A DNA stretch of 40,666 nt, taken from the NCBI GenBank assembly GCA_013204155.1, contig JABMOK010000176.1, positions 1-40,666 on the forward strand, in the 5' to 3' direction. Under the pieces are notes generated by a model. That model ran no database searches. It was not told where the DNA came from and was given only the letters and a program-made list of their open reading frames with translations. Shown in pieces: positions 15,526-23,563 of the stretch (position 1 is its first letter; every line of letters starts with the position of its first letter). A program made the position numbers and the translations under genes. This DNA is from Pseudohongiella sp. (GTDB taxonomy: Bacteria; Pseudomonadota; Gammaproteobacteria; Pseudomonadales; Pseudohongiellaceae).

Positions 15526-17505
15526 ATGAATACAGCCCCCAATACGCAACACCCTATAAGCATCGCTTATGGAACCGACTATGCGAAGAGTGAAGTCTGG
15601 GGCAATCTCAAGTCCACGTTAATTATTCCCACTGAAATAGACTCTTTCACGGCCGCTCAATGCTGCAATCCGGCATTGATACTACTGGATCAACACCTGG
15701 TTCAGGAGATGGATTACAGCGCGTGGGTGCAAGAATTCCCTGATTCAATTTTCCTCTGTAACGATTCTATGGACCTGGATGCAGATCTGATTCTCACTGC
15801 TAATTTGCCTTATCGTCAAACCTGTAAACTATTGGAAATGGCTTGTTACCAATGGGTTCTTAAGGGCCAGGAAACTGAGCACGCCAATTTGCGTGACACC
15901 AACTTTCGCTACCTGAATAAACTTGCTGACATAGGCATCTCCCTCTCATCTGAAGACGATCTTATGACCCTGCTGATGAAAATTCTGAACGAGGGACAAA
16001 ATATTGCCTGTTGCGACGCCGCTTCACTATTTCTAATAAACGAATTTAATGATCGCGAACGTGATTTACTCTTTAGACTAACTAAAAATGATTCCATGGA
16101 ATTCCCATTTGAAGAAATGCGATTCCCTTTGGATGATTCTTCTATCGCTGGATATGTGGCACTAACCGACAGCGCTTTAAATATTCCCGATGCTTATCAA
16201 ATTCCAGATACGGTTCCCTACAAATTCAATCGGTCTTTCGATCAAAATACCGGCTACCGAACCAAATCGGTTTTTGCGATTCCCTTTGCCAACAAGCAAA
16301 AAGAGGTCATCGGTGTTTTAGAGTTCATTAACCGAAAAAAGGCGCGCTCGCTCAAAATTATTGACGAAAAGTCAGCCGCTGCTTATACCCTACCATTCGA
16401 TAGTGATATTAATATTCTGCTTAGAGCCCTTGCTAGCCAAGCAGGCATCGCTATCGAAAATACAATTTTGCAAAATGACATTAAGGCGCTATTTGAAGGC
16501 TTTGTAAACGCATCAGTAGCGGCAATAGAACAAAGGGATCCAACCACCAGCGGCCACTCGTTCAGGGTCGCAGATCTTTGTGTCGAACTAGCCGGATCTG
16601 TATCTGCATCTAATATAAGCAAGCTGCGAGATATAAACTTCAGCGTGGCCGAGGTCAGGGAGTTAAGATATGCCGCATTACTGCATGATTTCGGCAAGGT
16701 TGGAGTACGGGAATCGGTGCTGGTAAAAGAAAAAAAATTAACCGAAGGAAGTTTAAATAACATCCAATACAGGATCTTGCTAGCACAGGAAAGATTGAAA
16801 TCTGAGGCACTAAGCAAGCAATTAACGATGTATCGAAATGGCAATGTTAATGAATCTGAAATGGAATTAATAAACGCACAGCTCGCCTTAGATAGTCAAA
16901 TGCTTAATGTATTCTACGCAGACATAGTGCAGGCTAACGAGCCTAGCATTCTAAACCGAGACAATAGAGAAATGTTGAAAAAAATTAATGCCTATGGCTT
17001 CAATGGTATTGGTGGTGAACTGACAATAATAAGCGCAGAGGAATTAAACTTTCTAAGCATTAATAAAGGCAACCTGTCTGCTTCTGAGCGCAAAGAAATA
17101 GAGTCTCATGTAGTGCATACACAAAACTTTTTAAACCATATTCCCTGGACCAAGGAGTTTAAAAATATACCAACTATCGCCGGCAAGCATCATGAAAAAC
17201 TTAATGGCAGCGGCTATCCCCTCGGTATAACTGCCGCGCAAATACCAACCGCCTCAAAAATAATGACCATTTGTGATATCTACGATGCGCTTACAGCATC
17301 TGATCGTCCCTATAAACCAGCAATGAACGCGGAAGCGGCGCTCGATGTACTGCAACAGGAATCCAAGCAGGGGTTTCTTGATGGGGATTTAGTTCAGGTT
17401 TTTATCGAAGCCAAGGTTTTTCGCTGCATCGACTCGAAGAAATATTCTACTGACGCTCCATCCGGCATTACCAATAACCATCCCTGCGATCCCGATCTTC
17501 ACTAG
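15526..17505 (+). CDS. GAF/HD-GYP cyclic-di-GMP phosphodiesterase with insertion
   Basis: Predicted cytosolic enzyme that degrades cyclic di-GMP. From the ATG at 15526 the protein has 659 residues (a TTG at 15508 would add six). Residues 1-115 look like a degenerate receiver (PALILLDQH). A GAF sensor domain spans about 130-320 (CCDAASLFLIN, KSVFAIPF, VIGVLEFINRK). The HD-GYP domain has DPTTSGHSFRVADL, the catalytic HD at 387-388 in LLHDFGKVGV, HHEKLNGSGYP at 555-565, and DIYDALTASDRPYK. All expected metal ligands appear present. HD and HHE are about 168 residues apart rather than the usual 60 or so; the extra helical segment follows KKLTEG. No transmembrane segment is seen. Confidence 0.9.
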   Translation: MNTAPNTQHPISIAYGTDYAKSEVWGNLKSTLIIPTEIDSFTAAQCCNPALILLDQHLVQEMDYSAWVQEFPDSIFLCNDSMDLDADLILTANLPYRQTCKLLEMACYQWVLKGQETEHANLRDTNFRYLNKLADIGISLSSEDDLMTLLMKILNEGQNIACCDAASLFLINEFNDRERDLLFRLTKNDSMEFPFEEMRFPLDDSSIAGYVALTDSALNIPDAYQIPDTVPYKFNRSFDQNTGYRTKSVFAIPFANKQKEVIGVLEFINRKKARSLKIIDEKSAAAYTLPFDSDINILLRALASQAGIAIENTILQNDIKALFEGFVNASVAAIEQRDPTTSGHSFRVADLCVELAGSVSASNISKLRDINFSVAEVRELRYAALLHDFGKVGVRESVLVKEKKLTEGSLNNIQYRILLAQERLKSEALSKQLTMYRNGNVNESEMELINAQLALDSQMLNVFYADIVQANEPSILNRDNREMLKKINAYGFNGIGGELTIISAEELNFLSINKGNLSASERKEIESHVVHTQNFLNHIPWTKEFKNIPTIAGKHHEKLNGSGYPLGITAAQIPTASKIMTICDIYDALTASDRPYKPAMNAEAALDVLQQESKQGFLDGDLVQVFIEAKVFRCIDSKKYSTDAPSGITNNHPCDPDLH

Positions 17506-17522
17506 AGGTGATTTAAAGCCGC

Positions 17523-18479
17523 TCAGGCAGCACTCGCCCATTGAGGACTAAGCACCATTCGAAGCCGACAGAATACCTCGTCCATATTTTGCAGAAAGAA
17601 GAAATGTCCGCTGTTAGGAACCCGGTAAAAATTAGCCCTTGGGAGTCTGGAAACCAGATATTCACAATCCGAGCGTTGCGAGAGTCTGTCTGCACCACCC
17701 TGCCATATCAACGCGGGCACCTCGACTTCCTGCAAGCCAAAATCTAACTTGCGAAAGCAGAGCGCGGTGTCCTGAGCAATGCCTCGGCTACCTTGTCGAA
17801 CGGCCTCATTTTGATCCAGAGTCAATATTTTTATCAGACGCGGATTAGCCAGCACTTTTCGATCGGTATAGCTTAAGTATTCCCGCAAGCGTCGCAAACT
17901 TAGTTCCGCACCGACTGGGAAAAAAGTCTGTTTCAAATTAACCAGTAATTTCACCATGGCTGGTGTTGCGCTATTAATAAAATTTGTCAGATAGGAAGAC
18001 TTGCTCCTTTGTTTAAACACATTGCCTGGTATCCCGCCTAGAAAAAGCTGAATCTCGACTCTCTCAGGAGCCATGTGAGCAAGGCTTAGTCCGTATACCC
18101 CACCTGCCCCCAGCGACATGACTCCGAATTGCTTGAAACCGAGCGCATTGGCCAGCAGAAGAATATCCTCACAAAACTGCGCACAAGACCGAAGCGGATA
18201 AAAAGTTGAGCCACCTATTCCAGGACGATCGACCGCGATTAGACGATATCCCTGTTGGCGCGCACTGCGATGATAGAAGGAACTCTCAAGCCGGGAACTG
18301 CCGTTATCGTGAAAATAGAATAGCGGGTATCCGGATCGACTGCCGTATTCGTCATAAGCCAGTTCATGGCCTGTTGGCAGCTTAAAAAATCTTGATGGTG
18401 TTGGGGACTGAGGTTTACTGTGTTCGCCCAGCTTGTCCGAGATCGAATCGGCTGTCTTATTCAGTGGTGCGACATGCAT
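17523..18479 (-). CDS. Degenerate alpha/beta hydrolase
   Basis: An alpha/beta-hydrolase-fold protein of 318 residues with a 30-residue polar N-terminal extension. The oxyanion region reads YFHDNGSSRLES, where relatives have FHGxPGSR. DRPGIGGS, the acid D264 (GGADRL) and the base H292 (NSGHFF) are present. The nucleophile elbow reads VMSLGAGGVYG; aligned with the usual VLGxSGGGPY, Gly124 takes the place of the nucleophile Ser and Ser122 that of the first Gly. The enzyme may be inactive, may use a shifted Ser, or may act as a ligand receptor. A GGAG ribosome site lies 10 nt before the ATG. It is divergent from a DUF6502 gene and shares paired operators with it; its 3' end nearly meets the HD-GYP gene. 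Confidence 0.85.
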   Translation of the reverse strand: MHVAPLNKTADSISDKLGEHSKPQSPTPSRFFKLPTGHELAYDEYGSRSGYPLFYFHDNGSSRLESSFYHRSARQQGYRLIAVDRPGIGGSTFYPLRSCAQFCEDILLLANALGFKQFGVMSLGAGGVYGLSLAHMAPERVEIQLFLGGIPGNVFKQRSKSSYLTNFINSATPAMVKLLVNLKQTFFPVGAELSLRRLREYLSYTDRKVLANPRLIKILTLDQNEAVRQGSRGIAQDTALCFRKLDFGLQEVEVPALIWQGGADRLSQRSDCEYLVSRLPRANFYRVPNSGHFFFLQNMDEVFCRLRMVLSPQWASAA

Positions 18480-18527
18480 TTCGGCCGATCTCCAGAGTTT
18501 TGTCCCGATGGCGCAAGAGCTGTTCTT

Positions 18528-18556
18528 ATACTAAGTGGGAAATATTCCCACGTCAA
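18528..18556 (-). promoter_or_regulatory. Sigma70 promoter of the hydrolase gene
   Basis: Minus strand: -35 TTGACG (plus 18551-18556), a 17-bp spacer and -10 TAGTAT (plus 18528-18533). The start would be near 18521, about 42 nt before the ATG. The 17-bp palindrome at 18535-18551 fills the spacer, a classic repressor position. Confidence 0.65.
18535..18551. promoter_or_regulatory. 17-bp palindromic operator, copy 1
   Basis: GTGGGAAATATTCCCAC: perfect 7-bp arms around 3 bp. It sits between the -35 and -10 boxes of the hydrolase promoter. A second copy lies 63 bp away, centre to centre, which is six DNA turns. Confidence 0.8.
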
Positions 18557-18597
18557 TCCTTATTGGGCGCACAGGTAAACCTTGCCGATCATCAAAT

Positions 18598-18614
18598 GTG
18601 GGATTTATTCCCAC
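18598..18614. promoter_or_regulatory. 17-bp palindromic operator, copy 2
   Basis: GTGGGATTTATTCCCAC: 6-bp arms around 5 bp, 15 of 17 positions identical to copy 1. It covers the -35 position and most of the spacer of the DUF6502 promoter. Confidence 0.8.
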
Positions 18615-18628
18615 CTAATGAGTATACT
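18600..18628 (+). promoter_or_regulatory. Promoter of the DUF6502 gene
   Basis: A good -10 box, TATACT (18623-18628), lies just before the gene, with a poor -35 (GGGATT at 18600-18605, 17-bp spacer) embedded in operator copy 2. The start falls at about 18634-18637, so the mRNA would have almost no leader. Confidence 0.55.
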
Positions 18629-18636
18629 GTCGGCCT

Positions 18637-19500
18637 ATGCCTGTAAATCCTCAATCAAATACCGGTGCACCCCCCCCGCTGTTGGTCTCGGCAATAAAGA
18701 AGATATTGCGGCCTTTAGTGAAATTAATGCTGTCCTACCAGATCACCTACCCCTATTTAATCGGAATACTAAAATCCATCTATGTAGATGTCGCCGAAAA
18801 CGAATTCCAGGTTGATGACAAGCGCCCCTCAGACAGTCGTATCAACTTACTCACCGGCGTTCACCGAAAAGATGTTAAAAGATTAAGAGCCGAAGGCAGT
18901 CAAAAATTCGAAATTCCAGAAAATATATCTATCGGTGCCCAGTTGGTAGGAGAATGGTTAGGGTCAAAGGAATTCATAGATTCCAAGGGCAAGCCCAAGA
19001 CTCTGCCGCTGAAACCTGGCGCGGGCAAAGACATTAGCTTCGACACTCTTGTCAGGAAAGTCTGCAAACAGGATATACGTCCCAGAGTAATCCTGGATGA
19101 ATGGTTACGATTAGGTATTGCCCACATTGAGAATGATGAGGTGGTATTGAATACCGGTGCATTTACCCCGGATAAAGGCTTTGATGAGAAAGCCTTCTTT
19201 TTCGGAAAAAACCTGCAAGATCATATTTCAGCAGGTAGCGAAAACTTAAGCGGAAGCCGGGCCCCCTATTTCGATAGAAGCGTCTATTATGACAATTTGT
19301 CCGAAACTTCAGTGCAAGAGCTCGAGGAATTGGCCAATTATTTGAGCATGCAGGCTCTAACTGAAATGAACAAAGAAGCACTTAGCAGGCAACGTGGGGA
19401 TAAAGGCCAGTCACAATCGAAATTCAGAATCAATTTTGGGGTGTTTAATTACAGCACTGAAGCAGTGAATGAGAATCCTGAAGACGAGGGAAGCAATTGA
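18637..19500 (+). CDS. DUF6502-family protein, possible DNA-binding regulator
   Basis: A 287-residue soluble protein. The N-terminal pattern (ILRPLVKLMLSYQITYPYLIGILKSIYVDVAENEF) is what I remember of DUF6502, a family of unknown function. Residues 66-83 (DSRINLLTGVHRKDVKRL) look like a helix-turn-helix with a recognition helix. Together with the operators over its own promoter, this suggests an autoregulated transcription factor, which is inference. A variable middle part and a C-terminal region with ELEELANYLSMQALTEMNKEAL follow. No Shine-Dalgarno sequence precedes the ATG, and the predicted transcript starts within a few bases of it, so it may be leaderless. The next plus-strand gene is 126 bp downstream. 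Confidence 0.8.
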   Translation: MPVNPQSNTGAPPPLLVSAIKKILRPLVKLMLSYQITYPYLIGILKSIYVDVAENEFQVDDKRPSDSRINLLTGVHRKDVKRLRAEGSQKFEIPENISIGAQLVGEWLGSKEFIDSKGKPKTLPLKPGAGKDISFDTLVRKVCKQDIRPRVILDEWLRLGIAHIENDEVVLNTGAFTPDKGFDEKAFFFGKNLQDHISAGSENLSGSRAPYFDRSVYYDNLSETSVQELEELANYLSMQALTEMNKEALSRQRGDKGQSQSKFRINFGVFNYSTEAVNENPEDEGSN

Positions 19501-19626
19501 AATTGCCACACTCGCGAAGTCATTATTGATAGTTATGACTTATACAAGTCGTTATACTTCAACGGCTAAAGTAAGCCGCCAGTCAGGTTTACCCGAAATG
19601 GCACAAGCAGAGTTACACAAATAAAT

Positions 19627-20559
19627 ATGCAGATAGCCAGCGCCAAAGCCACCTTGAACATCAGTGCGCAGAAACACACTGAAGCCCTGAGCGTTATCGC
19701 CGGCATTTTGCTGCTGGTCCTGCTGCTGGTGAACTACCCGAGCGCAGGTGTTGTTCGAGAGGGTGATGAAGGCAGCGGCATTGGCGGCACTGGACGAATG
19801 GCGGCCCCTGGAAGCGGCTTTGGGGGAACGGGTCTTAAACCATTTTTAGGCCTGAACGCGCAAAATGAAATTGAAATACTGCAATCATTAGATCGACGCG
19901 GTGCCGCCATTACCGCATCTATCGAACCTGTCTTCGAACCGGAGAACGCCGCTGAACTCGCCGTGGTAGATCCGCAATTTAAGTTGCTAGCAGAGACGGC
20001 CATTACACGCGACTCTTCTGCCATCACTATCGCCGAGTCTATGCAACTTGCCGCTAATAACAACGCACTTTACTTTCAGCAGGTTCTGCAACTACAAGTT
20101 CTGCAACTACAAGTTCTGCAACTCCAACTTCCACAACCACCCAGTGATCAGTGGGGCATTCCAGCTGTCGATTCCTCGACCCAGCGTAGCGTCGATCTGC
20201 GGCAGAGTATGTCCGAGCAGAAGCTCGAACTGGCGGGGGGTTTTTCAATAACGCCGGAGCTTGAACTCAGCCTCGACGAGGCTACACGGCCTGCCATGAC
20301 TGACAGTGGCCAAGCAGACTCCGACAATAACGCTATTAGCTGGGATTCAATCGCGCGGCTTCTGACAAAAAATGCGCAGACACAGACGGCCCAAAGCAGC
20401 CCGGCTGATGCGCAGGAAATCAGCGTAACTGCCGACTACACCGGCAGCTTATCACGACCGATGAAGATTCAAAGGCCTGAGCTTCCCCCAGTACAGCGCC
20501 TCCGGCCCATCCAGAGAGCTTCCATTTTGCCCCCAAGAGTACAGCCTATGCGGCTTTAG
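19627..20559 (+). CDS. Membrane-anchored GIGGTG-motif protein of unknown function
   Basis: I do not recognise a named domain. The 310 residues start with a polar stretch, a hydrophobic segment at about 21-38 that could be a signal sequence or anchor, and then two Gly-rich motifs, SGIGGTGR and SGFGGTGL. Similar GIGGTG motifs occur near the N-terminus of exported DUF5666-type proteins, but the rest of that domain is not evident here. The remainder is low-complexity, rich in Gln, Ala, Ser and Asp, and probably disordered. It contains three VLQLQ repeats encoded by a 15-bp tandem repeat, and a Pro/Arg-rich C-terminus. It follows the DUF6502 gene and is probably co-transcribed with it. The ribosome site is weak. 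Confidence 0.65.
   Translation: MQIASAKATLNISAQKHTEALSVIAGILLLVLLLVNYPSAGVVREGDEGSGIGGTGRMAAPGSGFGGTGLKPFLGLNAQNEIEILQSLDRRGAAITASIEPVFEPENAAELAVVDPQFKLLAETAITRDSSAITIAESMQLAANNNALYFQQVLQLQVLQLQVLQLQLPQPPSDQWGIPAVDSSTQRSVDLRQSMSEQKLELAGGFSITPELELSLDEATRPAMTDSGQADSDNNAISWDSIARLLTKNAQTQTAQSSPADAQEISVTADYTGSLSRPMKIQRPELPPVQRLRPIQRASILPPRVQPMRL
20083..20127 (+). repeat. 15-bp tandem repeat encoding VLQLQ three times
   Basis: GTTCTGCAACTACAA is present three times in tandem (20083-20097, 20098-20112 and 20113-20127, the last with one change). Because 15 is a multiple of three, copy number changes would lengthen or shorten the protein without shifting the frame. Confidence 0.9.
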
Positions 20560-20632
20560 CCTTTTTAGCCCTATTCGACTCCTCTTTATCTTGCTCTGTA
20601 CTGATTGGTGCCCGTCGTCTTTTAGACGGCGC

Positions 20633-21427
20633 TTACCACCGATAACTGAGTTGCCCAAGTGCCGTCACATTGGCACTGGCGTCGGTAAAACCCCAGCTGG
20701 TCATCCCTGTAAATGTCCAATTGCGAGAGAACTGCCAGCTAAAATAAGGCGCCAACTCGTGGATTTCGGATGAAAATACGGAAGCCTGCGCTCTAAAATC
20801 GTAAAACACCCCGATATTCCAACGCTGGGACAGCGGCCTGGCCATTCCAAATTGAATAAACTCCGAATCCATAAGTCCCGGGTAAATATTGGATTTCCCG
20901 CGGAACGAGTAGCCAAATGTGGCGAACAGCACCGAACTACCCGCATTTTTCGACAAATCCAGCTGCACGCTATAGTCAGTTTCACCCGTTCCTAGCCCTC
21001 TGTTTTCGTCAGCCGAGGGCAGTTTTACGTCCAGCCGTAGGTCGACGAACAGCGCCGCGGCGGAAACTGGCTCCATTTGGTAGGTCATGGATAAGACAGA
21101 ATCGCCTATTCCGCTCGATTTCTCTCGCTGTGTCCCTGCTACCGCGCGATGGACACCCCCCACATTGACCAGCACATTGCCGACTCCACTGACCTGCAGG
21201 TGAGGAACCGAGAGCTGAACGCCAAACTTGCCATAATTTATCGCGTAACTGAGTGGAACGTACAAAATTTCGGTGTCAGTAGACTCAGCATAATCACCCT
21301 TACTGTAGTAAGACGCCAAACTAAACGTTTGAAATAGGTCATCCGGCTCCTCAGAGAATGCCGGCATGGACTGCATCAAAAGCGGCAAACTTAATAGAGG
21401 CAGGCAGTTGAATTTTAGATTCAGCAT
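20633..21427 (-). CDS. Outer-membrane beta-barrel protein
   Basis: From the ATG at 21427 the protein has 264 residues, with a signal peptide (LNLKFNCLPLLSLPLLMQSMPAFSEE, cleavage probably after AFS). An ATG at 21502 would add 25 residues that spoil the signal, so I prefer the inner start. The mature protein shows alternating amphipathic strands (LSYAINYGKFGVQLSVPHLQV, VELRLDVKLP-like segments, YSVQLDLSKNAG, WNIGVFYDFRAQ) and ends in LGQLSYRW, a terminal aromatic residue typical of barrels. It resembles the porin-like families of phenol-degradation and transporter clusters (PF13557 type), which act in outer-membrane uptake. It is convergent with the GIGGTG gene and divergent from the SLAM-like gene. 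The exact substrate is unknown. Confidence 0.75.
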   Translation of the reverse strand: MLNLKFNCLPLLSLPLLMQSMPAFSEEPDDLFQTFSLASYYSKGDYAESTDTEILYVPLSYAINYGKFGVQLSVPHLQVSGVGNVLVNVGGVHRAVAGTQREKSSGIGDSVLSMTYQMEPVSAAALFVDLRLDVKLPSADENRGLGTGETDYSVQLDLSKNAGSSVLFATFGYSFRGKSNIYPGLMDSEFIQFGMARPLSQRWNIGVFYDFRAQASVFSSEIHELAPYFSWQFSRNWTFTGMTSWGFTDASANVTALGQLSYRW

Positions 21428-21602
21428 CAAAGTCCACTCGGATCGGGTAATCGCTACGAATATTAGACTGTGCCGCGCCAAAGAGGAACCGCGCAACATC
21501 AATAGACTACCGTCATTGAGTAAACCGAGACTTCTTCATGCAATTTGATACAATCCCCATGCTTACAGATATCGTAGGCTCCGCGATTTGCGCTCCATTT
21601 GC

Positions 21603-21633
21603 ACAACGATTGCTACAACTATTGGTACAACGG
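21603..21633 (+). repeat. 12-bp tandem repeat before the SLAM-like gene
   Basis: ACAACGATTGCT (21603-21614), ACAACTATTGGT (21615-21626) and the partial ACAACGG (21627-21633) lie directly upstream of the start codon at 21642. Confidence 0.65.
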
Positions 21634-21641
21634 AAGAAGCA

Positions 21642-22988
21642 ATGAACAAGCACCGCCTTCTCTTCGCACTAATAGCTGTCTTGTGTTTTCAGCAGCAGAT
21701 TTTCGCGGCGGAAAACACTTCACCGATCGCCGAAATGATTGAGCTGAATGCCGCTCAGCAATACCAGCGAGCCTACGAGCTCGGCACTGCCAATCTCAAT
21801 CAATGGGAGGGTGAGCCTGATTTCGATTTCTTGTATGGCATGGCGGCGCTGGAATCTGGTAATGCTAACCAATCCGTATTCGCATTTGAGCGAGTGCTTT
21901 CAAGTTCAACGAGTACAACGCTTCGAGAAAGAGCCAGACTGGAGCTCGCCCGGGCCTATTTTGTTACTAACAATCTAACGGCGTCAGAGAGTCTTTTTAA
22001 CGCGGCGCTGGAGACAAACCCGCCGCAAAACGTTCAACAAAATATTCAGGCGTTTCTGCAATTAATACAGGTGCGCAAAAATTCACAAGTTCCAACTATC
22101 AGCTGGACCCTGTCGTCTATATTAGGTTCGGATGACAATATCAACAGCGCAACCAGCAATGGCTTAATCGATACTCCTTTAATAGGACAAATCGAACTCA
22201 ATCAAGATGCTCAGGAAACTGATGATAATTTTTCCAATTCAACTATTACCATGGCGTACAAATATCCGTTTACCAGAGACCGCTCATTAGATTTAACCGT
22301 CAATCTTGTACACCTGGATAACTTAAGCACCAATCAATTTGATATCGACAATATTCGCGGAGAAGTGGCCTATAATTGGGGTGATCAGGTAAACCGTTTT
22401 AAACACAGCGCGTCTGTTGGCAAGGTAAATCTGGATCAGAATTCTTTTCAGAAATCTCTCGCTATTAACTCGTCCTGGCAACGAGCGGGGAACAACGGCT
22501 GGTATCAATCTCTAACAGGGTCCTACTCTCAAATTCGATATGACACCGGCAATGGCGGAGCTCTAAACGATCTTAGAGACGTGAACCAATTGCTTATCAC
22601 TGGCGGGTTCAGCAAGATCTCCGGCGCTTTTACCCATTCACTGAATCTTTATCGTGCAGACGAGAGCCCGCAAGCCGCTAATGGCGGCGACCACAACGGG
22701 AGAGATTTCAGCGGCCTAGCCTATAGCCTACTGTACCGATTGAATCCGCAGCACACCCCATATTTTCGCGTATCCGCTCAGAGTGTTAATCACGACAGTG
22801 AACATCCTGTTTTTTTTAATACCGTTCGAAGTGATGACACGGAGTCAGTTTCCCTTGGCTGGTTTTGGCAAGCTGGCAGAAATTTTCTGCTCACCGGTGA
22901 AGCGGCGTATACGGACAACAACAGCAATATACCGTTGTTCAATTATTCAAGGGTTAAGTATCAAGCGGGATTTATAATTCAATTTTAA
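21642..22988 (+). CDS. SLAM-like TPR and beta-barrel outer-membrane protein
   Basis: From the ATG at 21642 (GGAAGAAG before it) the protein has 448 residues with a clear signal peptide (LLFALIAVLCFQQQIFAAE). Residues about 30-150 form tetratricopeptide helices (FLYGMAALESGNANQSVFAFERVL, ARLELARAYF, ESLFNAALETNPP) ending in NVQQNIQAFLQLI. This pattern precedes the barrel in surface lipoprotein assembly modifier (SLAM, DUF560) proteins. The rest is a beta-barrel of about 14 strands that ends in Phe. SLAM proteins move lipoproteins to the cell surface. No lipoprotein substrate gene is obvious beside it; the GIGGTG protein and the barrel protein are neighbours worth considering. An ATG at 21588 lacks a ribosome site. 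Confidence 0.75.
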   Translation: MNKHRLLFALIAVLCFQQQIFAAENTSPIAEMIELNAAQQYQRAYELGTANLNQWEGEPDFDFLYGMAALESGNANQSVFAFERVLSSSTSTTLRERARLELARAYFVTNNLTASESLFNAALETNPPQNVQQNIQAFLQLIQVRKNSQVPTISWTLSSILGSDDNINSATSNGLIDTPLIGQIELNQDAQETDDNFSNSTITMAYKYPFTRDRSLDLTVNLVHLDNLSTNQFDIDNIRGEVAYNWGDQVNRFKHSASVGKVNLDQNSFQKSLAINSSWQRAGNNGWYQSLTGSYSQIRYDTGNGGALNDLRDVNQLLITGGFSKISGAFTHSLNLYRADESPQAANGGDHNGRDFSGLAYSLLYRLNPQHTPYFRVSAQSVNHDSEHPVFFNTVRSDDTESVSLGWFWQAGRNFLLTGEAAYTDNNSNIPLFNYSRVKYQAGFIIQF

Positions 22989-23164
22989 GCGTTACTTTCG
23001 TCTCAATGCTGCAAATTATCAAACCAGGGCGCTATCGGAATTTGATAGAAAAATTCTTTTCCACACTATCCCCTGAGCTTTTTTACTGAGCATGGCCAAC
23101 GAAGATCTTTAGATATACTTTTCCAAGCACAAGCTATTTACACAGCCCTTTGCGTCGAGGGTCC

Positions 23165-23563
23165 CTATTCCTCGTCCTTTTTAAAATCAAGCGACGCCGA
23201 GTTAATGCAATAACGAAGCCCGGATTCAGGAGGACCATCCGGGAACACATGCCCTAAATGGGAATCGCATTTACTACAAACGACTTCGGTTCTTGTCATT
23301 CCGTGGGAATGATCATCGTTTTCAACAACACTCTGCGTACTGGCAGGCTGGTAAAAACTTGGCCATCCGGAGCCAGAGTCATACTTGGTCTCAGAAGAAA
23401 ATAGGGGCTCTGCACATACCGCACAATTGTAGGTGCCATTATCTTTCAGGTTCCAGTATTTGCCAGAGAATGCTGCTTCAGTGCCTCCTTCTCTGGTTAT
23501 ATGATAGGTCTCCCTATCGAGCTCTTGCTTCCACTGCTGTTCGGTTTTATCTGACTTATTCAC
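23165..23563 (-). CDS. msrB: Peptide-methionine (R)-S-oxide reductase
   Basis: Repairs R-methionine sulfoxide in oxidised proteins in the cytosol. The 132-residue length is normal. Two CxxC zinc pairs are present (Cys47/50 in CAVC and Cys96/99 in CSKC), with the GSGWPSF motif and the catalytic Cys119 in RYCINSASL. The resolving Cys found in some MsrB enzymes is not obvious, so thioredoxin may act through another route. It is monocistronic and divergent from the aminotransferase gene. Confidence 0.96.
   Translation of the reverse strand: MNKSDKTEQQWKQELDRETYHITREGGTEAAFSGKYWNLKDNGTYNCAVCAEPLFSSETKYDSGSGWPSFYQPASTQSVVENDDHSHGMTRTEVVCSKCDSHLGHVFPDGPPESGLRYCINSASLDFKKDEE

Noticed and set aside
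20600-20632. Terminator between the GIGGTG and barrel genes
   Set aside because: A 5-bp CCGTC/GACGG stem is present, but it is short and has no T tract on either side.
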